Assembly: GCA_034434015.1 (NCBI GenBank)
Contig: DAOUAB010000198.1
Location: forward strand, 1 to 9,440
Source of the DNA: SpSt-583 sp034434015
GTDB lineage: Bacteria; Chloroflexota; Anaerolineae; Anaerolineales; UBA6663
Direction: 5' to 3'
DNA: 9,440 nt
Part shown: positions 1-8,300 of the stretch, piece by piece
How the letters are laid out: each line of letters starts with the position of its first letter
Numbering within the stretch: the stretch's first letter is position 1
Made by a program: the position numbers and the translations under genes
Notes under the pieces: model-generated
The model's database searches: none
What the model was told of the DNA's origin: nothing
Seen by the model: the letters and a program-made list of their open reading frames with translations, nothing else

Positions 1-1032
1 CAGCGGCGCGACGGCCGCCGAGCGCATGTCCGGGAGCAGGGCCTGGTCGCCCGGCTCGGTCAGCAGGCTGGCCTGCCGGTCAGCGGCTGCCCGGCCGATG
101 GCGGAGCCGCCGCCCACCGGCCAGGTCTGACCCTCGGCCTTCAGGCGTTTGCCGCCCTCGCCGGCCGCTTCGCGCAGCACCAGCTGCTTGCGGGCCTCGT
201 CCAACAGATAGATGGCGACGTGATCGAACCCAAAGCGTTCCTGGATCAGTTCCACCGCCTGGGCCAGCAACGGCTCCGGGCTGAGGATGGAGGTGGCGGC
301 CCGGCCGACCTCGGCGGCGGCGGCGAGCTGGGCGGAGCGGCGCTCCGCGTCGCGGCTGCGCGCCTCGAGCCGCGCCTGGTGGGCCTCCATCCGCCGCGTG
401 AGCTGTTGATGCTCCGCCTCCCGGTCGCGCTCGCGCCCTTCGCGATAGCGGCGGTCGAGGAGGACGGCTCCGGCGGCGAGGCCGACCAGGCCGAGGAGGA
501 GCGGCAGGTCGCTGTAGGTGATGGCTGGGACCAGCAGCGGGATCACCAGCAGGCCGGCCAGGTGGGCGGCCGCCAGCAGCGCGATCCCGCGCGCGCTGAC
601 AAACAGGCTGGCGCTTAATAGCGAGAGCGTGATCCATGTGGCCGCCTGGCCCAGGGCGGCGGCGTCGAGCAGGCCCCGCAGCCAGATCACGCCGAAGGGC
701 AGGCCGGCCTGGACGATCAGGCCGATCAGCCGGCCGGCGCGCACATAGCGGGCCGTGCGGCTCAGCCCATAGGCGGCGGCCAGCACCAGGGCCGCGCCGG
801 TCAGCAGGGCCGAGATCGACCGGGCGTCTGGAGGCGCAGACAGGGCCGTGGCGATGGCCGCGTAAATCAGAAAGACGCTGGAGAGCAGCAGCAGCCCGGC
901 CTGCAGTTGAGCGCGTCGGCGCTCTTCCGGTTGCGTCAGCCCCGGCGCCGGCGTGGTCAGCGCGCGCCACAGCCGGACGAGGCCGGTGGGCGCTGGCTCC
1001 GGGTCGGGCGGGCGGGGCTCGGGGGCGAGCAT
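1..1032 (-). CDS. Six-helix membrane sensor with GAF domain, probable histidine kinase (C-terminus beyond left edge)
   Basis: This is the N-terminal 344 residues of a sensor; the frame is open at base 1, so the output domain is missing. The ATG at 1030-1032 is chosen because a GGAG ribosome-binding site lies 8 nt upstream (1041-1044). Residues 1-40 are Pro- and Arg-rich and probably cytoplasmic. Six hydrophobic segments follow at about 46-65, 75-92, 101-118, 127-145, 149-170 and 175-193. Residues 194-240 form a highly charged Arg/Glu helix, probably a coiled-coil linker. A GAF domain starts near 241 (EVGRAATSIL, then RFGFDHVAIYLLDE at 266-279 and WPVGGGSAIGRAA at 304-316) and is cut off at 344. 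Proteins of this build usually end in more GAF domains plus HisKA/HATPase, or in another signalling output; that part is inferred. It is the last visible gene of the minus-strand receiver cluster, 96 bp after the second receiver. The identity as a membrane GAF sensor is firm; the kinase assignment is not. Confidence 0.82.
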   Translation of the reverse strand, partial: MLAPEPRPPDPEPAPTGLVRLWRALTTPAPGLTQPEERRRAQLQAGLLLLSSVFLIYAAIATALSAPPDARSISALLTGAALVLAAAYGLSRTARYVRAGRLIGLIVQAGLPFGVIWLRGLLDAAALGQAATWITLSLLSASLFVSARGIALLAAAHLAGLLVIPLLVPAITYSDLPLLLGLVGLAAGAVLLDRRYREGRERDREAEHQQLTRRMEAHQARLEARSRDAERRSAQLAAAAEVGRAATSILSPEPLLAQAVELIQERFGFDHVAIYLLDEARKQLVLREAAGEGGKRLKAEGQTWPVGGGSAIGRAAADRQASLLTEPGDQALLPDMRSAAVAPL

Positions 1033-1040
1033 GGGGGCGT

Positions 1041-1044
1041 CTCC
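1041..1044 (-). promoter_or_regulatory. Ribosome-binding site of the membrane sensor
   Basis: GGAG on the minus strand with an 8-nt spacer to the ATG at 1030-1032. It is the clearest Shine-Dalgarno match among the genes here and fixes the start of the membrane sensor. Confidence 0.6.
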
Positions 1045-1101
1045 GGGCAGGGCCTCAGGGGCGCGGCCGCCGGCGCGCGGCGAGGTCCAGCGATGAACGG
1101 G

Positions 1102-1119
1102 AGCCGGCCGGGGCCGGCT
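1102..1119 (-). other. GC-rich intercistronic hairpin
   Basis: AGCCGGC at 1102-1108 pairs perfectly with GCCGGCT at 1113-1119 around a 4-nt loop. The hairpin begins 9 nt past the stop codon of the second receiver. No run of T follows on the minus strand, so it is not a canonical terminator. It may reduce read-through into the membrane sensor, or protect the upstream mRNA from 3' decay. In DNA this GC-rich, such hairpins also arise by chance. Confidence 0.35.
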
Positions 1120-1128
1120 TGGGCGGGC

Positions 1129-1593
1129 CTATTGTTCCCAGACCGGTTCACCGCGCAGCAGGCGCCGGATCTGGTCCGGAAACCGGTCCGGGTCGAGCGG
1201 CTTGCCCAGAAAGCCGTCGAAGCCGGCGGCGCGGGCTTTGTTGAGTTGCTCCTGGCTGGCCTCGGCCGTCACAGCGACGACGATCGTGTCCTTGAGTTTG
1301 GGCGTGCCGCGCACCTTGGCCAGGGCCGCGTAGCCATCTTCGTAAGGCAGGCGGATGTCCATCAAGATCAGGTCGATGCGCGGGAGCGTGTCGGCGAACT
1401 CCACCACCTGCCAGCCGGATGTCTTCCACTCGCAGCGCGGCACACCCATGTACGCCAGCATGCGCGCCATCAGCACGAAGTTGGAGACGTTGTCCTCCAC
1501 GATGAGGATTGTGGCGTCCTTGGCGTTGACCGGCTCGCGGGCGGAGCGGGACGGCGCGGCGGACGAGGGTGGGGTGGGCGGATTGGTGCTCAT
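1129..1593 (-). CDS. Receiver-only response regulator with N-terminal tail
   Basis: A 154-residue protein made of one REC domain with no output domain. Residues 1-27 are Pro/Ser/Ala-rich and probably disordered. The receiver starts at ILIVEDN. The expected residues are present: acidic pair E33/D34, phosphoacceptor D79 in DLILMDIRLP, switch T109 in VVAVTAE, and K131 in FLGKP. It should therefore be phosphorylatable and act as a phosphate shuttle or as a regulator through protein contacts. Between helix 1 and the phosphoacceptor strand it carries an uncommon stretch, RCEWKTSGW (C54, W56, W61), where receivers normally have a glycine/alanine-rich turn. The ATG at 1591-1593 is chosen. An in-frame GTG at 1597-1599 would add two residues and has a weak AGAG 5 nt upstream. 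It starts 18 bp after the stop of the first receiver, so the two are almost certainly co-transcribed. Both share the DLILMD-I-LP-DGY core and look like diverged tandem copies. Confidence 0.9.
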   Translation of the reverse strand: MSTNPPTPPSSAAPSRSAREPVNAKDATILIVEDNVSNFVLMARMLAYMGVPRCEWKTSGWQVVEFADTLPRIDLILMDIRLPYEDGYAALAKVRGTPKLKDTIVVAVTAEASQEQLNKARAAGFDGFLGKPLDPDRFPDQIRRLLRGEPVWEQ

Positions 1594-1611
1594 AAGCACT
1601 TGGGCTCTAAG

Positions 1612-1989
1612 CTAATGCGGCAGAAACCGGGCAATCTGCCGGGGCAGCGCGTCGACGTCGATAGGCTTCTGAATATAGCCGTCGCAGCCGGCCGCCAGCG
1701 TCTTCTCGCGATCGCCCTTCATCACGTTAGCGGTCAGGGCCACGATGCGGATGTGCTCCAGCCCGGGCGTGCTCTTGATCTGGGCCGTCATGGCGTAGCC
1801 GTCGATCTCGGGCAGGTTGATGTCCATCAAGATCAGGTCCGGCGGCTCGGCCAGCGCGGCGCGCAGGCCGCTGGGCGCGTCGGGGGCCAGCCGCACGGTG
1901 AAACCTTCGGCTTCCAGGACGCGCTGGACGAGCAGGCGGTTGTCGGCATTGTCCTCGATATACAGCACGCGCGGACCGGACGGGCTCAT
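1612..1989 (-). CDS. Receiver-only response regulator (DivK/Spo0F-like)
   Basis: A 125-residue protein that is nothing but a REC domain, the usual length for stand-alone receivers. The visible key residues are E12/D13 (YIEDN), phosphoacceptor D56 in DLILMDINLP, T86 in VALTANVM and K108 in IQKPID, all in the canonical spacing. It should accept phosphate from a histidine kinase or Hpt protein and pass it on or signal by binding a partner; it cannot bind DNA itself. The ATG at 1987-1989 starts immediately before the first beta strand, and no strong Shine-Dalgarno sequence precedes it. It is the first gene of the minus-strand cluster, followed after 18 bp by the second receiver. A TAAAAT box at 2025-2030 could drive it. 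The family assignment is firm. Its partner kinase is unknown; the membrane sensor and the giant GAF protein are candidates by position only. Confidence 0.93.
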   Translation of the reverse strand: MSPSGPRVLYIEDNADNRLLVQRVLEAEGFTVRLAPDAPSGLRAALAEPPDLILMDINLPEIDGYAMTAQIKSTPGLEHIRIVALTANVMKGDREKTLAAGCDGYIQKPIDVDALPRQIARFLPH

Positions 1990-2024
1990 GACGGCAAGGA
2001 CACCAGACTGAATATTGGTCTCGC

Positions 2025-2030
2025 ATTTTA
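2025..2030 (-). promoter_or_regulatory. Possible -10 box for the receiver cluster
   Basis: TAAAAT on the minus strand, about 35 nt upstream of the first receiver's ATG. This would give a leader of roughly 28 nt. No convincing -35 element is visible. It lies just downstream of the tRNA terminator, where a new promoter would be needed. Confidence 0.35.
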
Positions 2031-2097
2031 GCCCAGCCGGGCCGAAAACGTGAGGCGCGCCAGCGGATCAACGTGTGAAATCGGTTGGAAAGGCCGC

Positions 2098-2131
2098 AAA
2101 AAAGAGGCGCCCCGGCATCAACGCAGGGGCG
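2098..2131 (-). terminator. Rho-independent terminator of the tRNA-Gly unit
   Basis: CGCCCC and GGGGCG (2126-2131 and 2108-2113, read on the minus strand) form a 6-bp stem. A few extra pairs (GCG/TGC) are possible inside the 12-nt loop. The stem is followed by CCTC and then six T residues (complement of 2098-2103). It begins 12 nt past the tRNA 3' end, as expected for a single-tRNA transcript, and would insulate the receiver cluster from tRNA transcription. Confidence 0.75.
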
Positions 2132-2143
2132 TGGAACGGGCCA

Positions 2144-2215
2144 AGCGGGTGATGGGACTCGAACCCACGATATCTTGCTTGGGAAGCAAGCGTTCTACCA
2201 CTGAACTACACCCGC
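2144..2215 (-). tRNA. trnG: tRNA-Gly, anticodon CCC
   Basis: The minus strand folds into a complete 72-nt cloverleaf. The acceptor stem is GCGGGTG/CACCCGC (7 of 7 pairs). The D arm is GTTC/GAAC with loop AGTGGTA. The anticodon arm is CTTGC/GCAAG with loop TTCCCAA. The variable loop is 5 nt (ATATC). The T arm is GTGGG/CCCAT (one G-U pair) with loop TTCGAGT. The anticodon is CCC (complement of 2181-2183), which reads GGG. The discriminator is U73, as usual for bacterial tRNA-Gly. The 3' CCA is not encoded (TTGG follows the acceptor stem) and must be added after transcription. The gene has its own promoter and terminator and separates the two signalling gene groups. Confidence 0.97.
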
Positions 2216-2234
2216 GCTTACCGAACGCTTCGTC

Positions 2235-2262
2235 ATTATAACGGGAGTCTGAGGTTTGGCAA
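2235..2262 (-). promoter_or_regulatory. Sigma-70-type promoter of tRNA-Gly
   Basis: On the minus strand, TTGCCA (2262-2257) and TATAAT (2240-2235) are separated by 16 bp. That is one mismatch from the -35 consensus and a perfect -10. Transcription would begin near 2228, about 13 nt before the mature tRNA 5' end. It is the strongest promoter match found in the window. Confidence 0.78.
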
Positions 2263-2274
2263 GGCCGCGCGGCG

Positions 2275-2289
2275 GGCGCCGCCGGCGCC
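2275..2289. repeat. Paired GGCGCC palindromes upstream of the giant gene
   Basis: Two copies of the self-complementary hexamer GGCGCC (2275-2280 and 2284-2289) are separated by 3 bp. They lie between the back-to-back promoters, just upstream of the putative -10 box of the giant gene. They could be an operator, but such hexamers are common in DNA this GC-rich. Confidence 0.25.
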
Positions 2290-2313
2290 GCGCTCAACGG
2301 CCCTCGTCTGCGC

Positions 2314-2319
2314 TACAAT
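2314..2319 (+). promoter_or_regulatory. Putative -10 box of the giant GAF gene
   Basis: TACAAT on the plus strand in an otherwise GC-rich stretch. Transcription would start near 2326, giving a leader of about 20 nt before GTG 2347. No good -35 is seen at the expected distance (2290-2297). The position agrees with the chosen GTG start. Confidence 0.42.
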
Positions 2320-2346
2320 ACGGCATCTTGGCTAGGCGGCCGCGGC

Positions 2347-5300
2347 GTGTCCTCTAAAATCACCCCCAACCACGCCCGCCTCGAGGCGCTGTACGAGGTC
2401 TCGCGGGCGCTCAACTCATCGCTGGACCTGGACGAGGCGCTGCGCATCGTCGTTGACGCCGCGCTGCGCCTGACCGGCGCCGAACGCGGCTTCCTGATGC
2501 TCTTCGACGATGCGGCCGGGGAGCTGCGCTTCCGCGTGGCCCGCGGCGCCGACCAGCAGCCGCTGGAGGCGGGCGCCTTCGAGGTCAGCCACTCGGTCGT
2601 TCAGGAAGTGGCGCGCTCCGGCCAGCCGGTGGTGACGCTCAACGCCCAGGCGGATCCGCGCTTCCAGCTGAAAGCCTCGATCGTCAATTACCTGCTGCGC
2701 TCGATCATGGCCGTGCCGCTGCGGGCGCGGGAACGCCTGGTCGGCGTCCTGTACGTGGACACCCGCACCCGCGATGTGGAGTTCTCGCCCAGCGACCTGG
2801 ACCTGCTGACCACCTTCGCCGATCAGGCGGCCACGGCCCTCATCAATGCGCAGCTCTATGAGGACCAGAAGCGCGACGCCGAGGTCCGCCGCCTGCTGTT
2901 GGAGATTGCGCGCCGCGCCCAGGCGGCGGGCTCAACCCAGGAACTGGCCCGCTGGGTGGCCGAGAACCTGCCCGGCTGGATCGGGTGCGAACGATGCGGG
3001 CTGTTCCTGCTGGAGGCGGACACCCGGGCGCTGTTCCCGGCCGCGTTCACCCGCGCGGAGGACGCCCGTTTCTTCGCCGGCCTCGGCGCGATCAGGCCGG
3101 AATGGCCGGCGCTGGCCCAACGCCTGCAAAGCAGCCTGCGGCCGGTCCACCTATCCGTCGCCGACCTGATCGAAGCTCTGCCGACCGAGTGGTTGGCGAC
3201 GTTGCGGCCGCTCCACGATGTGCTCGTCATCCCCTTGCGCGCCGGCGCGCGCCTGGCCGGCCTGCTGGCGCTGGACCCGGCCGACCCGAACGGCGCCTTC
3301 AGCCCGCTGGCCCTGACGTTCGCCGACATCCTCGGCGATCAACTCGCCGCGGCCTTTCAGCGCCTGGAATTGTTCGAGACGGCCCAGCGCCAGCTGCGGG
3401 AACTGACGGTGCTCAACGCCGTGGCCGTCGCCGCCGCCGAGGCCGCCTCGCTGGAGGCGCTGACCGAGCGGGTGGCGAGCGTCATCGAACCGATTCTGGG
3501 GGCCGCGGGCCTGGGCATCCTGCTGCTCGACGAGGCGGCGGGCCAGCTGCGCCGGTACCCGTCCGGGCGCGGCGGGTCCGCCCTGGTGCCGCTGGGCCAG
3601 GGCCTCGTCGGTCATGTGGCCGCCGTCGGCCAGCCGTATCGGTCGGCCGACGTCTCCATGGACCCGCACTACGCGGGCGCGCCCCCCGCCTTCCGTTCCG
3701 AGTTGTGCGTGCCGCTCAAGGTCGGCGAGCGCGTCATCGGCGTCATCGACGTCGCCAGCCAGGCCGTCAACGCTTTCACCGCCGGCGACGAACGCCTGTT
3801 GATCACCGTCGCCGGCCAGCTGGCCACGGCCGTCGAGAAGCAGCGGCTCCTGGAAACGGAGCGGCAGCAGCGCGTCCTGGCGGAGGCGCTGCGCGATGTC
3901 GGCCTGGGCCTGACGCTGGAGACCGAGCTGGAGGTGATGCTGGACCGCCTGCTGGGCCATATCGCCCGGGTGGTGCCGTACGACGCCGCCTGCGTCCTGC
4001 TGGTGGACGACGACGGGGTCACGCATACGGCCGGGGTCCGCGGTTACGAGCGCTTCGACGCTTCGGTCGCCGAGTTTGTGCGCGCTCAGCGTTTGGCGGT
4101 GCTGGCGACTCCCAATCTGCGGCGCATGGCCGAGACCGGCCAGCCCGTCGTCATCCCGGATGTGGCCGAGGACCCCGGCTGGGTCTCCACGCCGGCCAAG
4201 GCCTGGCTGCGCTCGTGGGTGGGGGCGCCGGTCATCGTCCGGGGGCGCTGCCTGGCGTTCCTGTCGCTGGACAAAGCCGAGCCCGGCTTCTACGGGCCTG
4301 ATCACGCGCAGCGCCTGGCGGCTTTCTCCAGCTACGCGGCGCTCGCGCTTCAGAACGTCCGGCTGTTCGAGGCCGCCAAGCAGCAGGCGGCCGAGCTCGA
4401 CGCGGTGCGCACCGCCAGCCTCAGCCTGACCTCCAGCCTCAACGTGCGCGAGGTGCTCCACGCCATTCTGCGGAGCACCCTGGCCCTCTTGCCCGGCGTC
4501 CAGGACGCGCATATCTTCCTGTACCACAATGACCGGCTGGAATTCGGCGCCGTCCTGTGGTCCGACGGGCGCTTGGCCCAGCCGTACGAGCCGCGCCGGG
4601 ATGGGCTGACCTACACCGTGGCGCGCACCGGCGAGCCGATCGTCGTGCCGGACATGCGCGCTCATCCGCTGTTCGCCAACGCGCCGGCGGCCTGGCGGGG
4701 AGCCATCATCGGGCTGCCGTTGAAGATCGGGGCGCGTGTGGTCGGGGTGATGAACGTCGCCTACCCCGAGCCGCGCCGCTTCACGGAGGGCGAGCAGCGC
4801 ATCCTGCAGTTGCTGGGCGAGCAGGCCGCCGCCGCCATCGAGAATGCGCGCCTGTTCGACGCCACGCGCCGGCAGGTGGATGAGCTTACCGTCCTGCATG
4901 CCGTGGCGCTGGCCGGCGCCGAAAGCATCGACCTGGACACGCTGCTGGGGCGCGTCACGCGCCGCCTCGGCGAGGTCCTCGGGGCGCGCCATTTCGGCGT
5001 ATTCTTGCTGGACAAGAGCGGGCTGGTCCTGCACCCCCACGCCTCCTTCCGGGGCGCCCGCACGAACCAGGTTTTGTTCGGCGAGGGCATCATCGGGCTG
5101 ACGGCCAGCACCGCGCGCCCGTACCGCCTCTCGGACGTCACCCAGGAGCCGGCTTATCTTCCCCTCCACCCCGGCACCCTGTCCCAGTTGACGATGCCGC
5201 TTAAGGCCAACGACCGCGTCATCGGCGTGATCGACGCCGAGAGCGAGCGCCGCGGCGCGTTCAGCGAGGACGACGAGCGCCTGCTGGCGACCGTGGCCGG

Positions 5301-8300
5301 CCAGCTGGCCACCGCCATCGAGAAGGCGCGCCTGTTCGAGGCCGAGCACCGGGCCCGCGAGCAGGCCGAGACGCTGCGCGATGTGGCCGGCCTGCTCAGC
5401 ACGACGCTCGACCGCGACCGGTTGCTCGGCCTCATCCTCGATCAGCTGGCGCGTCTGGTGAAGTATGAGAGCGCGTCAATCATGCTCCTGACGGAGGAGG
5501 GCCTCACCATCGCCGCCCAGCGCGGTTTTCGCGTCCCGGCCCAGCAATTCCAGCCGGTCGATCTGCTGCGCCTCGAGCATATCCGCGCGGTCCTGGACGA
5601 CCGCCAGCCGATGCTGATCCTGGACACCCACTCGGACTCGCGCTGGCGCAGCCTGCCGGGCGCCGAGTACATCCGCTGCTGGCTGGGGGTGCCGCTGGTG
5701 GCCAAGGACCAGCCGATCGGCCTGTTGAACCTGGACGGCGACCGGCCGGGCAGCTACTCGCCGCACGACGCCGAGGTGGCGCTGGCGCTGGCCAGCCAGG
5801 CGGCCGTCGCCCTGGAGCGCCTGCGCCTGCTGGAGGCCGCCCAGCAGCATGAACGCGAGCTGGCCATCCTGCTCGGCCTCGCGCGGGCCGTGTCCTCCAG
5901 CCTGGACCTGCAGGCGATCCTGGAGCAGGTCAGCGTCTCCCTGACGAACACCCTGCGGGTGGAAGCGTGCGTCGTTTCCACCTATGACCCCGCGACGCGC
6001 ACCGTCAAAACCATCAGCTGGCACGTGGTCAACTCCCTGCCGGGCGAGGTGGTCCACGGCGCGTTTGACCTGGAGGCCTACCCGCTGACGGCGCACGTCA
6101 TCGACCAGGACAACGTCTGCGTGGTGCGCGTCGACGAACCCTGGGCCGACCCGGCCGAACTGGAGCTCCTCAAGCGCATCGGCTACGGCGTGCTGCTCAT
6201 GCTCTCGGTGCGGGCCAGCGGCCGGCCGGTGGGCCTGCTGGAGCTGTACTCGGCCGATCCGGCCCGGCAATTCACCGAGGCCGACCTGCGCCTGGCGCGC
6301 GCCATCGCCGACCAGACCGGCGTGGCCATGGAGAACGCGCGCCTGTTCCAGGCGGAACGCGAGCAGCGCGAGCTGGCCGAAGCCCTGCGCGCCGCCGCCG
6401 CCAGTTTGAGCGCCAGCCTGGACCTGGACGCCGTGCTCGACCGGCTCCTGGATCAGATCGCGAGCGTGGTGCCGTACGACGCCGCCAGCCTGTTGCTGGT
6501 GGACCGCCTGACCCAGCAGGCCTGGGTGGCGCGCCATCGCGGCTTCGAGCGCTTCGGCCCGGAGACCCTCGCCGCCGTGCAGGGCCTGCGGCTGGAGGTC
6601 GCGACGACCGCGAATCTGCGCCAGATGGTGGAGACCGGCCAGGCCTTCGTCATCTCCGATCTGAAAGCGTACCCCGGCTGGGTCCAGATCGAGGCCCTCA
6701 GCCACTTCCAGTCCTGGGCGGGGACGCCGGTCGTGGCTCAGGGGAATGTCGTGGCCTTCATCAGCCTGGACAAGGTCCAGACGGATTTCTATCAGCCGGA
6801 ACACGCCCGGCGCCTGGCCGCTTTCGCCGGTCAGGCCGCCCTGGCGCTGCAGAACGCGCGCCTGTTTGAGGCCGAACGCCGCCGGGTGGCCGCGCTGACC
6901 ACCCTGCACGACGTCGGCCTGGAAATGAGCGTCCGCGCCCGGCTGGATTTGCCGTCGCTGCTGGAGACGCTGGTCTCAGGCGCGGTCCGCCTGCTGGAGA
7001 CCCAGGCCGCCGCCTATTACGCGCTGGACGCCACGACCGAGGTCTTGAGCGTGGCGGCCACCCATCGACTGCCGCCGGGCGGCCCGCCGCAGCGGGTGGC
7101 GGTTGGCGAGGATGTCCCCGGCCGGGTGGCCCAGACCGGGGAGACGCTGGTGGTCGGCGATTACGCCCCGCCGGACGGCGCGGGGCCGAGCGTGGTCCAC
7201 TCGCTGCTGGGGGTGCCCATCCTGTGGCAGGGCCAGTTGCTCGGCGTGCTGCTCGTGCTGGACGAGCGCCGGCATCGCTTCGATGACGCCGATGTGGACG
7301 TGGCGCGTCTGTTCGCCGACCGCGCCGCCATCGCCATCGAGAACGTCCGCCTGTACACCGCGCTCGAAAAAGAGCGACAGCGGCTGGAGCTGCTGCTCAA
7401 CCTGAGCCAGAGCCTGGCCTCCACCCTCAACCCGCAGGAGGTGGCGCTGCGCGCGCTGGAAGTGATGCGGGCCGCCATCGGGGCGACCAGGGCCGTGCTC
7501 TATCTCAGCGAGCCGGGGGGCGCGGCGGTGCGCCTGGCGCGCGTCTCGGGCTACGCGGCGCTGTCGGCCGAGGCCGTGGCCCAGCGCGTGCCGCTCGGCC
7601 ACGGCGTGGTGGGCTACGCCGCCCAGCAGCGCCGGCCGCTGGCGGTGCCGGACGTGAGCCGGGACGCGCGCTGGGTGCCCTTCCCCGAGCTGGACGACGG
7701 CATCCGCTCGGCCGTCATCGTGCCGCTGCTGGCCGGCGATGAGCTGATCGGCGTGCTCAGCCTGCTGGGCGACCGCGAGCGCTTTTATCAGGATGAGCAT
7801 GTGCCGCTGTTGACGGCGGCCGCCGTGTCGGTGGCGCTGGCGCTGCAAAACGCCGGCCTGTTCGAGGCCGAAGCCGGCCGCGTCCATTACCTGACCGTGC
7901 TCAACGAGATGACGCGCGCCGCCGTGACCACCGACGCGCTCCCGACGCTCCTGCAGATCATGGCCGATCGGCTGGGCGAGCTGACCGGGGCCGACGCCTG
8001 CTATCTGACGCTGTGGGATGAGGCCCACCAGCGCACCATCCCGGCGGCGGCCTATGGGCCGCTGCGCGGCGTGTACGCCCAGCGCTTCAACCCGGCGCCG
8101 GGCGCCGTGACCCTGACCCGCTCAGTGCTGGAGGCCGGCCGCGTGCTGGTGGTGGACGATATCCACGCCACGCCCTACCTCGACCCGACGCTGGTGGTCG
8201 GCCTGCCGACCGAGACCCAGCTGGGGCTGCCGCTCATCGCCGGCGACCGGCGCCTGGGCGCCGCCATCATCGCCTTCCGGCCGCCCCATCACTTCACCCC

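Noticed and set aside
80..970. A 296-codon minus-strand frame and overlapping plus-strand frames at the left end
   Set aside because: Arg/Pro/Gly-rich translations without domains. The minus frame starting at ATG 1032 gives membrane helices plus a GAF domain and has a good ribosome-binding site.
907..2031. A 374-codon plus-strand frame across the two receiver genes
   Set aside because: It is the shadow of both receivers, spanning two genes and their gap. The minus strand has canonical REC residues.
2144..2215. tRNA-Gly as an integration site for a mobile element
   Set aside because: No integrase, no duplicated tRNA 3' end and no change in composition were seen near it.
2985..4301. A 438-codon plus-strand frame inside the giant gene
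   Set aside because: A +1-shifted Arg/Gly/Pro-rich shadow. The GAF frame continues uninterrupted through the same bases, so no frameshift is needed.
3760..5280. Possible cyclic-nucleotide NKFDE motif in GAF3 (FTAGDE) and GAF6 (FSEDDE)
   Set aside because: The F-x3-DE half is present, but the Asn-Lys half is missing in both. F-x-x-x-D is common in GAF domains generally, so cAMP or cGMP binding is not supported.
3151..5349. A 732-codon stop-free antisense frame within the giant gene (and a 477-codon one at 5476-6909)
   Set aside because: They mirror the plus-strand GAF coding in high-GC DNA, where antisense stops are rare. Their composition is rich in Gln, His, Arg and Gly with no recognisable domain, whereas the plus frame gives clear GAF domains throughout.
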